From positions 1-64,000 of the forward strand of contig NZ_FMZV01000015.1 of the NCBI RefSeq assembly GCF_900101475.1: a stretch of DNA of 64,000 nucleotides. Reading direction: 5' to 3'. The notes under the pieces were generated by a model. That model was not told the DNA's origin. It searched no databases and worked only from the letters and a program-made list of their open reading frames with translations. Both the position numbers and the translations under genes were made by a program. The stretch's first letter is position 1, and each line of letters begins with the position of its first letter. Positions 8,315 through 16,935 of this stretch are shown here, piece by piece. Source of the stretch: Ruegeria marina (GTDB lineage Bacteria > Pseudomonadota > Alphaproteobacteria > Rhodobacterales > Rhodobacteraceae).

Positions 8315-9613
8315 ATGTCCGCCCCCGGCCCGTCGCCGACCTTCCTCTACCATGCCTACCGCGCCGCATCTGCGGCGCTTCTGCCTTTTGCATGGGCCGC
8401 GGTCCAAAAGAAGCTCAGGCGCGCCAACGTCCCGCTGGAACGTCAGCACGAACGGCTTGGACACGCCAGTCTGCCGCGCCCCCCCGGCCAGCTGGTATGG
8501 TTCCATGCCGCCAGCGTCGGTGAAAGCCTATCGGTTCTTCGGCTGATCACCCGGCTGGGAGAGCATCTGCCGAACCTGGAATTCCTGATCACGTCGGGGA
8601 CACCGACCTCTGCCGAGCTGATCGCCCGCCGGATGCCCCCCCGCTGCAGGCACCAGTTCGCCCCCATCGACGGAGGGGGGCCAGTCGCACGCTTCTACCG
8701 CCACTGGCGCCCGGATGCCGGGGTTTTTGTCGAAAGCGAGCTTTGGCCCCGCATGATCGTCGAGGGCGAAAACGCAGGCGTTCCGCTCGCCCTGCTCAAC
8801 GCGCGCCTGTCCGACAAATCGGTGCGCAACTGGCAGCGGTTTCCGGCAACCGCCCGTTTCCTTCTGGGACGGTTCCGCCTGTTTCTGACGCAGAACCGCC
8901 AGACGGCCGACAACCTGATCGCGATGGGGGCGGACCCGGAACGGGTGATGCCGGGCACCAACCTCAAGGCCATGGCAGGCCCGCTCCCGGTGGACCAGGC
9001 CACGCTGACCGATCTGCGCACCCAGTGCGCCGGTCGCCCGGTCTGGGTCGCAAGCTCGACCCATCCCGGCGAGGAAGAGGTGGTTCTGGCGGCGCACCGG
9101 TCACTTCTCGTCACCCATCCCGACCTTCTTCTCCTGTTGATCCCCCGTCATCCCGACCGGGGGGAAGCGGTATCCGCGCTGATCACCCGCGCCGGGCTCA
9201 GTTGCGCACGACGCACCGCCCACCAGCGGATCGACCCGTCGACCCAAGTCTATCTCGCCGATACCCTTGGTGAAACCGGCACCTGGTATTTCTTTTGCCC
9301 TCTGGTGTTCCTGGGCGGCTCGCTCCTGCCGATAGGCGGGCACAACCCGTTCGAACCGGCCCAGGCCGGCGCCGCCGTGATCACCGGACCGGGGTATTTC
9401 AACTTTGCCGAAACCTACAGGCCGCTTATCGCCGCCGGCGGCGCGATCGAGGTTTCGGATGCCGAAACACTGGCACATGCCGTGCGTGGCTGGATCGAAA
9501 ATCCAGACGCCCTTGCCGCCGCAAGAGACGAGGCCCGGAAACTGGTGGCCGCGCAGGAGGCGGCGCTCGATCAGGTGATCGACACGCTCGCACGGCATCT
9601 GGACCTGGCCTGA
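8315..9613 (+). CDS. waaA: 3-deoxy-D-manno-octulosonic acid (Kdo) transferase
   Basis: Adds Kdo to lipid A at the inner membrane during LPS assembly. 432 aa, the normal length. A hydrophobic N-terminal segment (ALLPFAWAAV, residues about 20-30) fits the membrane anchor; WFHAASVGE with its catalytic glutamate, VFVESELWPRMI, and the C-terminal donor-binding GGSLLPIGGHNPFEPAQAG are hallmark motifs. The start is placed at 8315, two bases after moaA; the reading frame extends upstream inside moaA but without support. Its TGA overlaps the ATG of the following glycosyltransferase. Confidence 0.95.
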   Translation: MSAPGPSPTFLYHAYRAASAALLPFAWAAVQKKLRRANVPLERQHERLGHASLPRPPGQLVWFHAASVGESLSVLRLITRLGEHLPNLEFLITSGTPTSAELIARRMPPRCRHQFAPIDGGGPVARFYRHWRPDAGVFVESELWPRMIVEGENAGVPLALLNARLSDKSVRNWQRFPATARFLLGRFRLFLTQNRQTADNLIAMGADPERVMPGTNLKAMAGPLPVDQATLTDLRTQCAGRPVWVASSTHPGEEEVVLAAHRSLLVTHPDLLLLLIPRHPDRGEAVSALITRAGLSCARRTAHQRIDPSTQVYLADTLGETGTWYFFCPLVFLGGSLLPIGGHNPFEPAQAGAAVITGPGYFNFAETYRPLIAAGGAIEVSDAETLAHAVRGWIENPDALAAARDEARKLVAAQEAALDQVIDTLARHLDLA

Positions 9614-10656
9614 TGCCCGAGCTTTTCGTCACCAATTTCAACCGCAATTTCACCGGCGTCTCGGCCACCGCCGCCAATGTCGTTCGCCAGCAGGTCAGGA
9701 CCCATGACATGGCCCTGGTGGGCCATCCCCTGCCCGGCTGCCCCGAGCCGATTTCGGCCCGCGCCGCCCGCGCCATGTCCCGCAGCGCCCCGGCCGGCAA
9801 ACCCTTTGCCATCTGGCACGTGCGCCGCAATCCCGAAATGCAGACGGCGATCTGGGCGCGCGACGTGCTGCGCCTGCCGATCCGCATCGTTTTCACCTCC
9901 GCCGCGATCCGCCGGCATTCGGCCTTTCCACGCTGGCTGATCAGCCGGATGGACGCGGTGATCGCCACATCGGGCGAAGCCGCGCGCTTCGTCCCCAACG
10001 TCCGCGCCGTGGTGCCGCATGGGGTCGACACCGACCTGTTCCACCCGTCGGAAAACCGTGCCGCCGCCTGGACCGCACTCGGCTATGGCGGAGCGCTTGG
10101 CATCGCGACAATCGGGCGCGTCCGGCCGGAGAAGGGTACCGATCTCTTTGTCGAGGCAATGCTTCGCCTGCTGCCCGATCTGCCCGGCGCCGTGGCGCTT
10201 GTCGTGGGACGCGCCACCAGGGAACACCACAAGTTCGACCTTGATCTCAAGGACAAGGTGCAGCGCGCCGGCATGATCGACCGTATCCGGTTCATCAACG
10301 AGGTTCCGGCACAGCGGTTGCCGGGCCTGATGCGGGCGCTTTCGCTGGTGGTGCAACTGCCCCGTTACGAAGGCTACGGGATGGTCCCGCTCGAAGCGAT
10401 GGCCTCGGGCGTTCCTTTCGTCGGATCGGATACTGGCTATTTCAGGGAATTCTCGGCGCAGGGAAGTACCGGCCTCGTGGTCCCGCGCGAAGCCGCTGCC
10501 CAGGGTGCGGATGCTGCGCGCACCCTGCTGGCCGACCCGGCGCGATACGCCGCTTGCGCAGCCGCCGCCCGCGATCTTGCAATGTCGGATTTCAGCGCCG
10601 CGCGCGAAGCCTCCGGCATCGAAACGGTCTATCAGCAGCTCTGGGCAGAGGGCTGA
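9613..10656 (+). CDS. GT4-type glycosyltransferase, probably LPS core
   Basis: GT-B fold glycosyltransferase of 347 aa. The C-terminal donor domain is clear: IGRVRPEKGTDLFVEAM near residue 170-185 and the EGYGMVPLEAMASGVPFVGS motif of family 4 near residue 255. The start overlaps the waaA stop (TGATG), so the two are translationally coupled and it most likely builds the inner core of LPS beyond Kdo. Sugar and linkage cannot be read from sequence. Confidence 0.88.
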   Translation: MPELFVTNFNRNFTGVSATAANVVRQQVRTHDMALVGHPLPGCPEPISARAARAMSRSAPAGKPFAIWHVRRNPEMQTAIWARDVLRLPIRIVFTSAAIRRHSAFPRWLISRMDAVIATSGEAARFVPNVRAVVPHGVDTDLFHPSENRAAAWTALGYGGALGIATIGRVRPEKGTDLFVEAMLRLLPDLPGAVALVVGRATREHHKFDLDLKDKVQRAGMIDRIRFINEVPAQRLPGLMRALSLVVQLPRYEGYGMVPLEAMASGVPFVGSDTGYFREFSAQGSTGLVVPREAAAQGADAARTLLADPARYAACAAAARDLAMSDFSAAREASGIETVYQQLWAEG

Positions 10657-10661
10657 CTGCT

Positions 10662-10685
10662 GCTTCTTTCTGGTCCGAAATACTC
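10662..10685 (+). repeat. Dispersed 24-nt intergenic repeat, copy 2
   Basis: Same core as at 709 with the variable pair CG. Begins six bases after the stop of the glycosyltransferase, in the sense direction, and is followed by a GC-rich hairpin at 10714-10733. Confidence 0.85.
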
Positions 10686-10713
10686 TCGGGGGTGAATTGG
10701 CGCGCAGGGCCAA

Positions 10714-10733
10714 GAGGGGGCAGACGCCCCCTC
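10714..10733. terminator. GC-rich hairpin between convergent genes
   Basis: GAGGGGGC, loop AGAC, GCCCCCTC: perfect 8-bp stem between the end of the waaA operon and the end of the amidohydrolase array. No U-run, so its role as an intrinsic terminator is uncertain. The same hairpin core recurs beside repeat copies at 40552 and 51717. Confidence 0.45.
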
Positions 10734-10745
10734 CCCTCCGCCCGA

Positions 10746-11909
10746 TCAGGCGGCAGGCATCCTCTGTTCGACAATCCCCGCCCACCAGCTGCATCCCGCA
10801 GGGATCGCCTCGTCGTTGAAGTTGTATTCGGGGTGATGGACCATCGCCGTGTCGCCATTGCCCACAAGGATATAGGCTCCGGGGCGCTCCTCGAGCATGT
10901 AGGCGAAATCCTCGCCCCCCATGACCAGCGCCGCCTCGTCGCAAGACCCCGACACGTCGCGCGCCACCTTGGCGGCGAATTCGGTCTGTTCCTCGGAATT
11001 CACCATCACCGGATAACCCCGGATATAGCGGATATCGGCGGTACCACCAAAGGTGGTGGCGATGCCCGAACAGATCTCGTGAATGCGTTTCTCGGCCAGG
11101 TCCCGCATCGCCTTCGACATGGTGCGCACCGTGCCCTTGATCTGCACCCGCTGCGGGATCACGTTGAACGCCTTCGACGAGGTCTCGAACGAAGTGACCG
11201 AGACCACCACCTGGTCGACCGGGTCGGCGTTGCGGCTGGCGATGGTCTGCAGCGCCAGCACCGCCTGGGCGGTCATCACCGTGGTATCGACCGTCTCATG
11301 CGGCTTGGCCGCATGGCCGCCGCGCCCTTCGAAGGTGATGTCGAACTGGTCGGTGGCCGCGAAGAAGGCACCGGGCCGGATCGCGAAGCGGCCCACAGGG
11401 ACGCCGGGCCAGTTATGCATGCCGTAAACCTCCTGGATGTTCCAGCGGTCCATCATGCCATCCTCGCACATCTCGCGCCCCCCGCCGCCGCCCTCTTCGG
11501 CAGGCTGGAAGATCACCACCACGGTGCCGTCGAAATTGCGGGTCTCGGACAGGTACTTGGCGGCGCCCAAAAGCATCGCGGTATGGCCGTCATGGCCGCA
11601 GGCATGCATGGCATTGGGCGTCTTCGAAGCATAGCCGAGCCCGGTCTGCTCATGGATCGGCAGCGCGTCCATATCGGCACGCAGGCCTATCACCTTGCCC
11701 TTGCTGTCGCTCTTGCCCCTGATGACACCGACAACACCGGTGCGGCCGATACCGGTCACCACCTCGTCACAGCCGAACTCTTGCAGCTTTTGTGCAACCA
11801 GCGCGCTGGTGCGGTGGGTTTCGAACAGGATTTCCGGATTTTCATGGATATCCCGCCGCCATTCGGTGATTTCAGCCTGCAATTCTGCAAAACGGTTCTT
11901 GACTGGCAT
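10746..11909 (-). CDS. M20D amidohydrolase (hippurate hydrolase-like), paralogue 1
   Basis: Zinc/manganese amidohydrolase, 387 aa, of the family that cleaves N-acyl amino acids such as hippurate or indole-acetyl amino acids. Metal-site motifs: MHACGHDGHTAMLLGAA near residue 105, FQPAEEGGGGG near 140, GMHN near 165, and MGGEDFAYML near 335. Dimerisation domain in the middle (FEGRGGHAAKPHETVDT). The start MPVKNRFAEL at 11909 is shared in form by all four copies. It is the last gene transcribed in a tandem series of four; 20 bp separates it from paralogue 2. Cytoplasmic, no signal peptide. Confidence 0.92.
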   Translation of the reverse strand: MPVKNRFAELQAEITEWRRDIHENPEILFETHRTSALVAQKLQEFGCDEVVTGIGRTGVVGVIRGKSDSKGKVIGLRADMDALPIHEQTGLGYASKTPNAMHACGHDGHTAMLLGAAKYLSETRNFDGTVVVIFQPAEEGGGGGREMCEDGMMDRWNIQEVYGMHNWPGVPVGRFAIRPGAFFAATDQFDITFEGRGGHAAKPHETVDTTVMTAQAVLALQTIASRNADPVDQVVVSVTSFETSSKAFNVIPQRVQIKGTVRTMSKAMRDLAEKRIHEICSGIATTFGGTADIRYIRGYPVMVNSEEQTEFAAKVARDVSGSCDEAALVMGGEDFAYMLEERPGAYILVGNGDTAMVHHPEYNFNDEAIPAGCSWWAGIVEQRMPAA

Positions 11910-11929
11910 TGGTACGTTTCCTCTTTCTC

Positions 11930-13105
11930 TTACTTTGCTGCAACGATCGGCATGCGGGTTTCCGCCAACGTGGCGAACCAGCTGCATCCGGCGGGAATCG
12001 CCGCGTCGTTGAATTCATAGGCGGGGTGATGCAGGTCGGCGCTGTCGCCATTGCCGATGAAGACAAAGGCCCCCGGACGCTCCGCCAGCATGTCGGCGAA
12101 ATCCTCGCCCCCCATGACCGCGTCGATATCCGTTCGGATGCGCCCGGCCACAGCCTGCGCCGCAGCGGCTGCATGTTCGGTCTCGGCTGGCGGATTGATC
12201 GTTGCGGGCACCAGCGCCATGTAGTTCAGGTCCGCGCGTGCCCCATGCGCCTCGGCGGTGGCACGGGCCACCGCCTCGATCCGGCTGCGGATCAGGTCCT
12301 GCACCTCCGGGTGCAGATAGCGCACGGTGCCCTTGATCAGCGCCTCGTCCGCGATCACGTTATGCGCATCGCTGTCGGTGCGCAGCGAGCAGACCGACAG
12401 GACCGCCGGCTTCAGCGGATCGACATTGCGCGCCACCACCTGTTGCAAGGCGACGGTCAGTTGTGCGGCCGCAAGGGTCGCGTCCACCGTCAGATGCGGC
12501 ATCGCCCCGTGCCCGCCCCGGCCTTTCACCCTGATCTCGAAGAAATCCGTCGCCGCCATCAGGGGGCCTTCGCGCAGGGCGAATTCGCCCACCGGCAGGC
12601 CCGGCCAGTTGTGCATGCCATAGACTTCCTGGACGCCGTACCGGTCCATCACGCCATCGGCCAGCATTGCCTTGGCGCCGCCGCCGCCCTCTTCGGCGGG
12701 CTGGAACAGCAGCACCACCGTACCGTCGAAATTGCGCGTCTCGCACAGGTACTGCGCCGCGCCCAGCAGCATGGCCGTATGTCCGTCATGGCCGCAGGCA
12801 TGCATTTTGCCCGCATGGGTCGAGGCATGCGGCAGCCCGGTCGCCTCGGCGATCGGCAGCGCATCCATATCGGCGCGAAAGGCCACGACCCGGCCCGAGC
12901 CGGTATCGCGGCCGTGAATGACGCCCACGACCCCGGTTTGCCCGACGCCGGTTTCCACGCTGTCGCAGCCAAACGCCCGCAACCGGTCGGCCACCAGCGC
13001 CGAGGTGCGGTGTTCCTCAAACCGGATCTCGGGATGGGCATGAATATCACGCCGCCATTGGGCGATCTGGTCCTGCAACTCGGCAAACCTGTTCTTGACG
13101 GGCAT
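11930..13105 (-). CDS. M20D amidohydrolase, paralogue 2
   Basis: 391 aa, start MPVKNRFAEL. All metal ligands are kept: MHACGHDGHTAML, FQPAEEGGGG, GMHNWPG, VMGGEDFADML. It is the most divergent copy: the N-terminal half follows the others closely, but the C-terminal half differs (RSRIEAVARATAEAHGARADLNYMALVPATINPP replaced by shorter homologous segments in the rest), and its central domain has GGHGAMPHLTVDATLA instead of GGHAAKPHxTVDTT. This suggests a different acyl or amino-acid pocket. 13 bp from paralogue 3. Confidence 0.92.
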   Translation of the reverse strand: MPVKNRFAELQDQIAQWRRDIHAHPEIRFEEHRTSALVADRLRAFGCDSVETGVGQTGVVGVIHGRDTGSGRVVAFRADMDALPIAEATGLPHASTHAGKMHACGHDGHTAMLLGAAQYLCETRNFDGTVVLLFQPAEEGGGGAKAMLADGVMDRYGVQEVYGMHNWPGLPVGEFALREGPLMAATDFFEIRVKGRGGHGAMPHLTVDATLAAAQLTVALQQVVARNVDPLKPAVLSVCSLRTDSDAHNVIADEALIKGTVRYLHPEVQDLIRSRIEAVARATAEAHGARADLNYMALVPATINPPAETEHAAAAAQAVAGRIRTDIDAVMGGEDFADMLAERPGAFVFIGNGDSADLHHPAYEFNDAAIPAGCSWFATLAETRMPIVAAK

Positions 13106-13118
13106 CAGCAGTCTCCCC

Positions 13119-14282
13119 CTAAGCCGCCGGCATCCGGCGTTCGACCATCTCCGCGAACCAGGAACAACCGGCTGGGATGATCTCGTCGTTGAAATTGTAT
13201 TCCGGGTGATGCAACCCGGCACTCGGCCCATTGCCGATCATGATGAAGGCGCCCGGACGCGCCTCGAGCATGAAGGAGAAATCCTCTCCCCCCATGACCA
13301 TGGCAGCCTCACCACAGCCGCCAGACACCAGTTCGGCCACCTCGGCGGCATGGCGGGTCTGTTCCTCGGCATTTACCGTCACCGGAACGCCCCGCTCGTA
13401 GTTGACCTCGGCCTTGCCGCCGAATGTTGCCGCAATTCCCTGCACCACTGCGACCAGGCGTTTCTCGAGCAGGTCACGCATCTCGCCCGAATGGGTGCGG
13501 ACCGTACCCCGCAGAGTGGCTGCCTGCGGGATCACATTGAACGCCTTCGACGAGGTTTCGACCGAAGTGACAGACAGCACGGCCTGAAGCACCGGATCGG
13601 TGTTGCGCGACACCACCGTTTGCAGCGCCACGATCGTCTGCGACAGCATCACCGTTGTATCGACAGTATCGTGCGGCTTGGCCGCATGGCCGCCGCGCCC
13701 TTCGAGATGGATCTCGAACGTATCGGCAGCAGCCAGCAGCGGACCGGGCCGGATCTTGAACTTCCCGGCGGCCAGACCGGGATTGTTATGCATGGCATAG
13801 ACCTCCTGCACCCCGAACCGATCCATCAGCCCGTCCTTCACCATCGCCTCGGCGCCGTTGCCGCCCTCTTCGGCGGGCTGGAAGATCACCACCGCAGTGC
13901 CATCGAAATTCCGGGTTTCGGCCAGGTATTTTGCTGCTCCCAGTAGCATCGCGGTATGACCGTCATGACCGCAGGCATGCATCGCGCCCGGAATGGCAGA
14001 GGCATAGTCGAGCCCGGTCTGTTCCTGCATCGGCAACGCGTCCATGTCGGCGCGCAGGCCCACGACCCGCCCCGCCGTGTCGGTCTTGCCCCGGATAACC
14101 CCGACGACGCCGGTGCGGCCGATGCCGGTCACAACCTCGTCGCAACCGAAATCGCGCAGCTTGTCCGCAACCATGGCCGAGGTCCGGTGCGTTTCATACA
14201 GGATTTCCGGATGCCTGTGGATATCGCGCCGCCATTCGGTAATTTCGGCGTGCATCTCGGCAAGGCGGTTCTTGATCGGCAT
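13119..14282 (-). CDS. M20D amidohydrolase, paralogue 3
   Basis: 387 aa, start MPIKNRLAEM. Metal-site motifs are intact (MHACGHDGHTAML, FQPAEEGGNG, AMHNNPG, VMGGEDFSFML). By eye it is closest to paralogue 1: shared segments include CDEVVTGIGRTGVVGVIRGK, GRGGHAAKPHDTVDTTVM and SVETSSKAFNVIPQ. It lies 28 bp downstream of paralogue 4. Likely substrate class: N-acyl or N-aroyl amino acids. Confidence 0.92.
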   Translation of the reverse strand: MPIKNRLAEMHAEITEWRRDIHRHPEILYETHRTSAMVADKLRDFGCDEVVTGIGRTGVVGVIRGKTDTAGRVVGLRADMDALPMQEQTGLDYASAIPGAMHACGHDGHTAMLLGAAKYLAETRNFDGTAVVIFQPAEEGGNGAEAMVKDGLMDRFGVQEVYAMHNNPGLAAGKFKIRPGPLLAAADTFEIHLEGRGGHAAKPHDTVDTTVMLSQTIVALQTVVSRNTDPVLQAVLSVTSVETSSKAFNVIPQAATLRGTVRTHSGEMRDLLEKRLVAVVQGIAATFGGKAEVNYERGVPVTVNAEEQTRHAAEVAELVSGGCGEAAMVMGGEDFSFMLEARPGAFIMIGNGPSAGLHHPEYNFNDEIIPAGCSWFAEMVERRMPAA

Positions 14283-14310
14283 CCTGGTCCTTCCTGTCCA
14301 TTTGGCCCGC

Positions 14311-15477
14311 TCAGGCGGCGGGCATGCGTCGTTCGACGATTTCTGCAAACCAGCTGCATCCCAGCGGAATAGCCTCGTCGTCGAAGACATAGGCGGGGTG
14401 ATGGCATTGCGCGGTATCCCCGTTGCCAAGGAAGATATACGCTCCGGGCCGTTGTTCCAGCATATAGGAGAAATCTTCGCTGGGCATGATCGGAGGCGCA
14501 TCATCATCGACATTCCCGGATACGGCACGGGCGGCATCCACCGCGTGTCGCGTCTCGGCCTCCGAGTTCACCGTAACCGGATAACCCGGCGTCCAGTTCA
14601 CCGTGGCGGTCGCACCATAGGCGCTGGCGATATCGGTCGCGACCCGGCGGACCCGGTCTTCGGCGATGGCGCGATATTCCTTGTCCAGCGTGCGAACCGT
14701 CCCCGTCATCCGCGCGGTATGCGGGATGATGTTCGAGGCATCGCTGTCCGTCTCGAACGTGCCCACGGTCAGCACCACGGATTTCAGGGGGTCGACGTTG
14801 CGCGACACGATCGAATGCAGCGAGACCACGATCTGCGCGGCGACAAGAGTGGTGTCGATCGCGTCGTGCGGCGAGGCCGCGTGACCGCCCTTGCCCGTGA
14901 CCACGATCTCGAATTCATCTGACGAGGCCATGAGCGCACCGGGGCGAATGGCGAACTGGCCGACCGGAACGCCCGGCGCGTTGTGCATGCCATAGACCTC
15001 CTGAATGCCCCAGCGGTCCATCAGCCCGTCCTCGCACATGGCCTTGCCCCCGGCGCCGCCCTCTTCGGCCGGCTGAAAGATCAGCACGACGGTGCCGTCA
15101 AAGTTTCGGGTCTCGGCCAGATACTTGGCTGCCCCCAACAGCATCGCGGTGTGGCCGTCATGGCCGCAGGCGTGCATCTTGCCCGGAACGGTCGAAGCGT
15201 AGTCAAGCCCCGTGATCTCGGTGATCGGGAGCGCATCCATATCGGCCCTCAGGCCGATCACGCGGCCCTTGGAGTCGCTCTTGCCCTTGATCGTCGCCAC
15301 AACGCCAGTACGACCGATGCCGGTGGTAATGTCGTCGACGCCGAACTCCTTGAGGCGCTCGACGACATAGGCCGCGGTTTCCTGCACATCATACATCAGT
15401 TCGGGATGCGCATGCAGGTGGCGGCGCCAGCCGGTGATTTCCGGGTGAAGATCGGCCAAACGGTTCTTGATGGGCAT
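14311..15477 (-). CDS. M20D amidohydrolase, paralogue 4 (first transcribed)
   Basis: 388 aa, start MPIKNRLADL. Carries MHACGHDGHTAML, FQPAEEGGAGG, GMHNAPG and a slightly altered last motif, IMPSEDFSYML, in which Glu and Asp remain. First gene of the four-copy run, 117 bp downstream of the ArgE-like gene, so a promoter in that gap or read-through from the latter could drive the array. Tandem duplication followed by divergence is the simplest origin. Confidence 0.92.
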   Translation of the reverse strand: MPIKNRLADLHPEITGWRRHLHAHPELMYDVQETAAYVVERLKEFGVDDITTGIGRTGVVATIKGKSDSKGRVIGLRADMDALPITEITGLDYASTVPGKMHACGHDGHTAMLLGAAKYLAETRNFDGTVVLIFQPAEEGGAGGKAMCEDGLMDRWGIQEVYGMHNAPGVPVGQFAIRPGALMASSDEFEIVVTGKGGHAASPHDAIDTTLVAAQIVVSLHSIVSRNVDPLKSVVLTVGTFETDSDASNIIPHTARMTGTVRTLDKEYRAIAEDRVRRVATDIASAYGATATVNWTPGYPVTVNSEAETRHAVDAARAVSGNVDDDAPPIMPSEDFSYMLEQRPGAYIFLGNGDTAQCHHPAYVFDDEAIPLGCSWFAEIVERRMPAA

Positions 15478-15594
15478 TCTCGCTACTCCTTGCAACTCAT
15501 GTTCGGGGCCGCCGGCAAAACGTGCCGCAATGCCCCCCGACGATTTTTCCGGAACCCGCGATATCGGGCAATTGCGTTCCGAAACCCATCCGCA

Positions 15595-16761
15595 TCATGC
15601 CACCAAGCGCTCGATCAACCTCCGCATGAAGGCATGACCGGCTTCGAATTGCGCCACGGTGATGAACTCATTGGCCTGATGCGCCTGGGCAATGTCCCCC
15701 GGCCCGCAGACCACCGCGGAATATCCCGCTTGCTGGAACTGGCCGGCTTCGGTGCCGTAGCTGACGACATGACTGCCGTTGTCACCCGTGAGCGCACGCA
15801 CCAGTGCCTCGGCCTCGCCTTCTGTCTCTGGCCGCAAGCCAGGCACACCGAACCGGGTATCGACGTCGATACGCGTTTCGGGATGGATGGTCTGCATGGC
15901 CTGTTCCACCTCGGCAATGCGCCCCAGGATACGCTGGCGCCACAGGTCGTGCGGTTGATCGGGCACCGCACGGAACCCCAGATCGAAGCGGCACTGCCGC
16001 GCCGTGATGTTCTGCGCGGTGCCGCCCTCGATCATCCCCGTGTGCAGGGTCGTGAACGGCGGATCGAACATCGCCGCCATCTCGGAAGGAGCGCGCGCGG
16101 CTTCCGTCTCGTTGACCTCGTTCGCCCATTGGATCAGACGCGCCGCCTCCATCACCGCGCTCACGCCTGTGTGCATGATCGAACTGTGCACCTCGTGGCC
16201 CCAGACCTCGATCGCGAAGGTTTGCCCGCCCTTGTGCCCGGTCACTGTCTGCATCATCGACGGTTCACCCACGATCACGGCGCTGCCCTTGGGCAGCACT
16301 TTCTGCATTTCGACGATCATCGGTGGCGCACCGGTGCAGCCCAGTTCCTCGTCGAAACTCAGCGCCAGTTGCAGCGGACGCCGCAACCCGCGGTGGTGTC
16401 CCTCGACCAGTGCCCAGATCGCCAGCGCATCGAAACCTTTCATGTCGCACGTGCCACGGCCGAAATATTTCCCGTCGCGCTCGACAACGGTGAACGGGTC
16501 GCTGTCCCAGTCCTGCCCGTCGACCGGCACCACATCCGAATGGCCCGACAGCACCACGGCGCCTTCGACGCGGGGACCGGCATGCGCCATCAGCGCGGCC
16601 TTGTGCGGCTGGTCCGGGTCGATCCAGCGATGCACTTCGATCCCATGGCCTTCGAGATAGTCCTGAAGCCAGTGCACCAGCGGCAGGTTCGTATCCCGGC
16701 TGACCGTCGGGAAGGAAACCAGCCGGTCGAGGATGTCCCGGGCAGACAGGCAGTCGGTCAT
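15595..16761 (-). CDS. argE: Acetylornithine deacetylase-like M20 peptidase (ArgE family)
   Basis: 388 aa. Removes an N-acetyl or N-acyl group from ornithine-like substrates. Visible: LSGHSDVVPVDGQDW with metal His/Asp, DGKYFGRGTCDMKGFDA with the bridging Asp, SFDEELGCTGA with the catalytic Glu pair, GEPSMM, and the C-terminal His in AQAHQANEFI. The pattern is ArgE/DapE rather than M20D. Start at 16761 chosen for the GAAGGGAG site; an ATG at 16776 would add five residues. Set upstream of four M20D genes, it may serve N-acyl amino-acid catabolism rather than arginine synthesis; the gene symbol reflects family only. Confidence 0.85.
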   Translation of the reverse strand: MTDCLSARDILDRLVSFPTVSRDTNLPLVHWLQDYLEGHGIEVHRWIDPDQPHKAALMAHAGPRVEGAVVLSGHSDVVPVDGQDWDSDPFTVVERDGKYFGRGTCDMKGFDALAIWALVEGHHRGLRRPLQLALSFDEELGCTGAPPMIVEMQKVLPKGSAVIVGEPSMMQTVTGHKGGQTFAIEVWGHEVHSSIMHTGVSAVMEAARLIQWANEVNETEAARAPSEMAAMFDPPFTTLHTGMIEGGTAQNITARQCRFDLGFRAVPDQPHDLWRQRILGRIAEVEQAMQTIHPETRIDVDTRFGVPGLRPETEGEAEALVRALTGDNGSHVVSYGTEAGQFQQAGYSAVVCGPGDIAQAHQANEFITVAQFEAGHAFMRRLIERLVA

Positions 16762-16935
16762 GGAAGCTCCCTTCATTGTCTGCCTCCAGGCTAGCGGCAT
16801 CCGGCAGCGATGCACATAGAGAAAGGTCGCCGACAGGCCGGAATTTCGCGTTCCGGGCGAGTTGTGGTATCCTGTTTCCAGTATCGGCGCGCCTTTTGCG
16901 GCTCCCACAGTCGTTTTCACATAAGGATTGGCACC

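Noticed and set aside
14311-15477. Loss of a metal ligand in amidohydrolase paralogue 4 (MPSEDF instead of MGGEDF)
   Set aside because: The Glu and Asp are retained and only glycine positions vary, a change seen within the M20D family, so no loss of function is implied.
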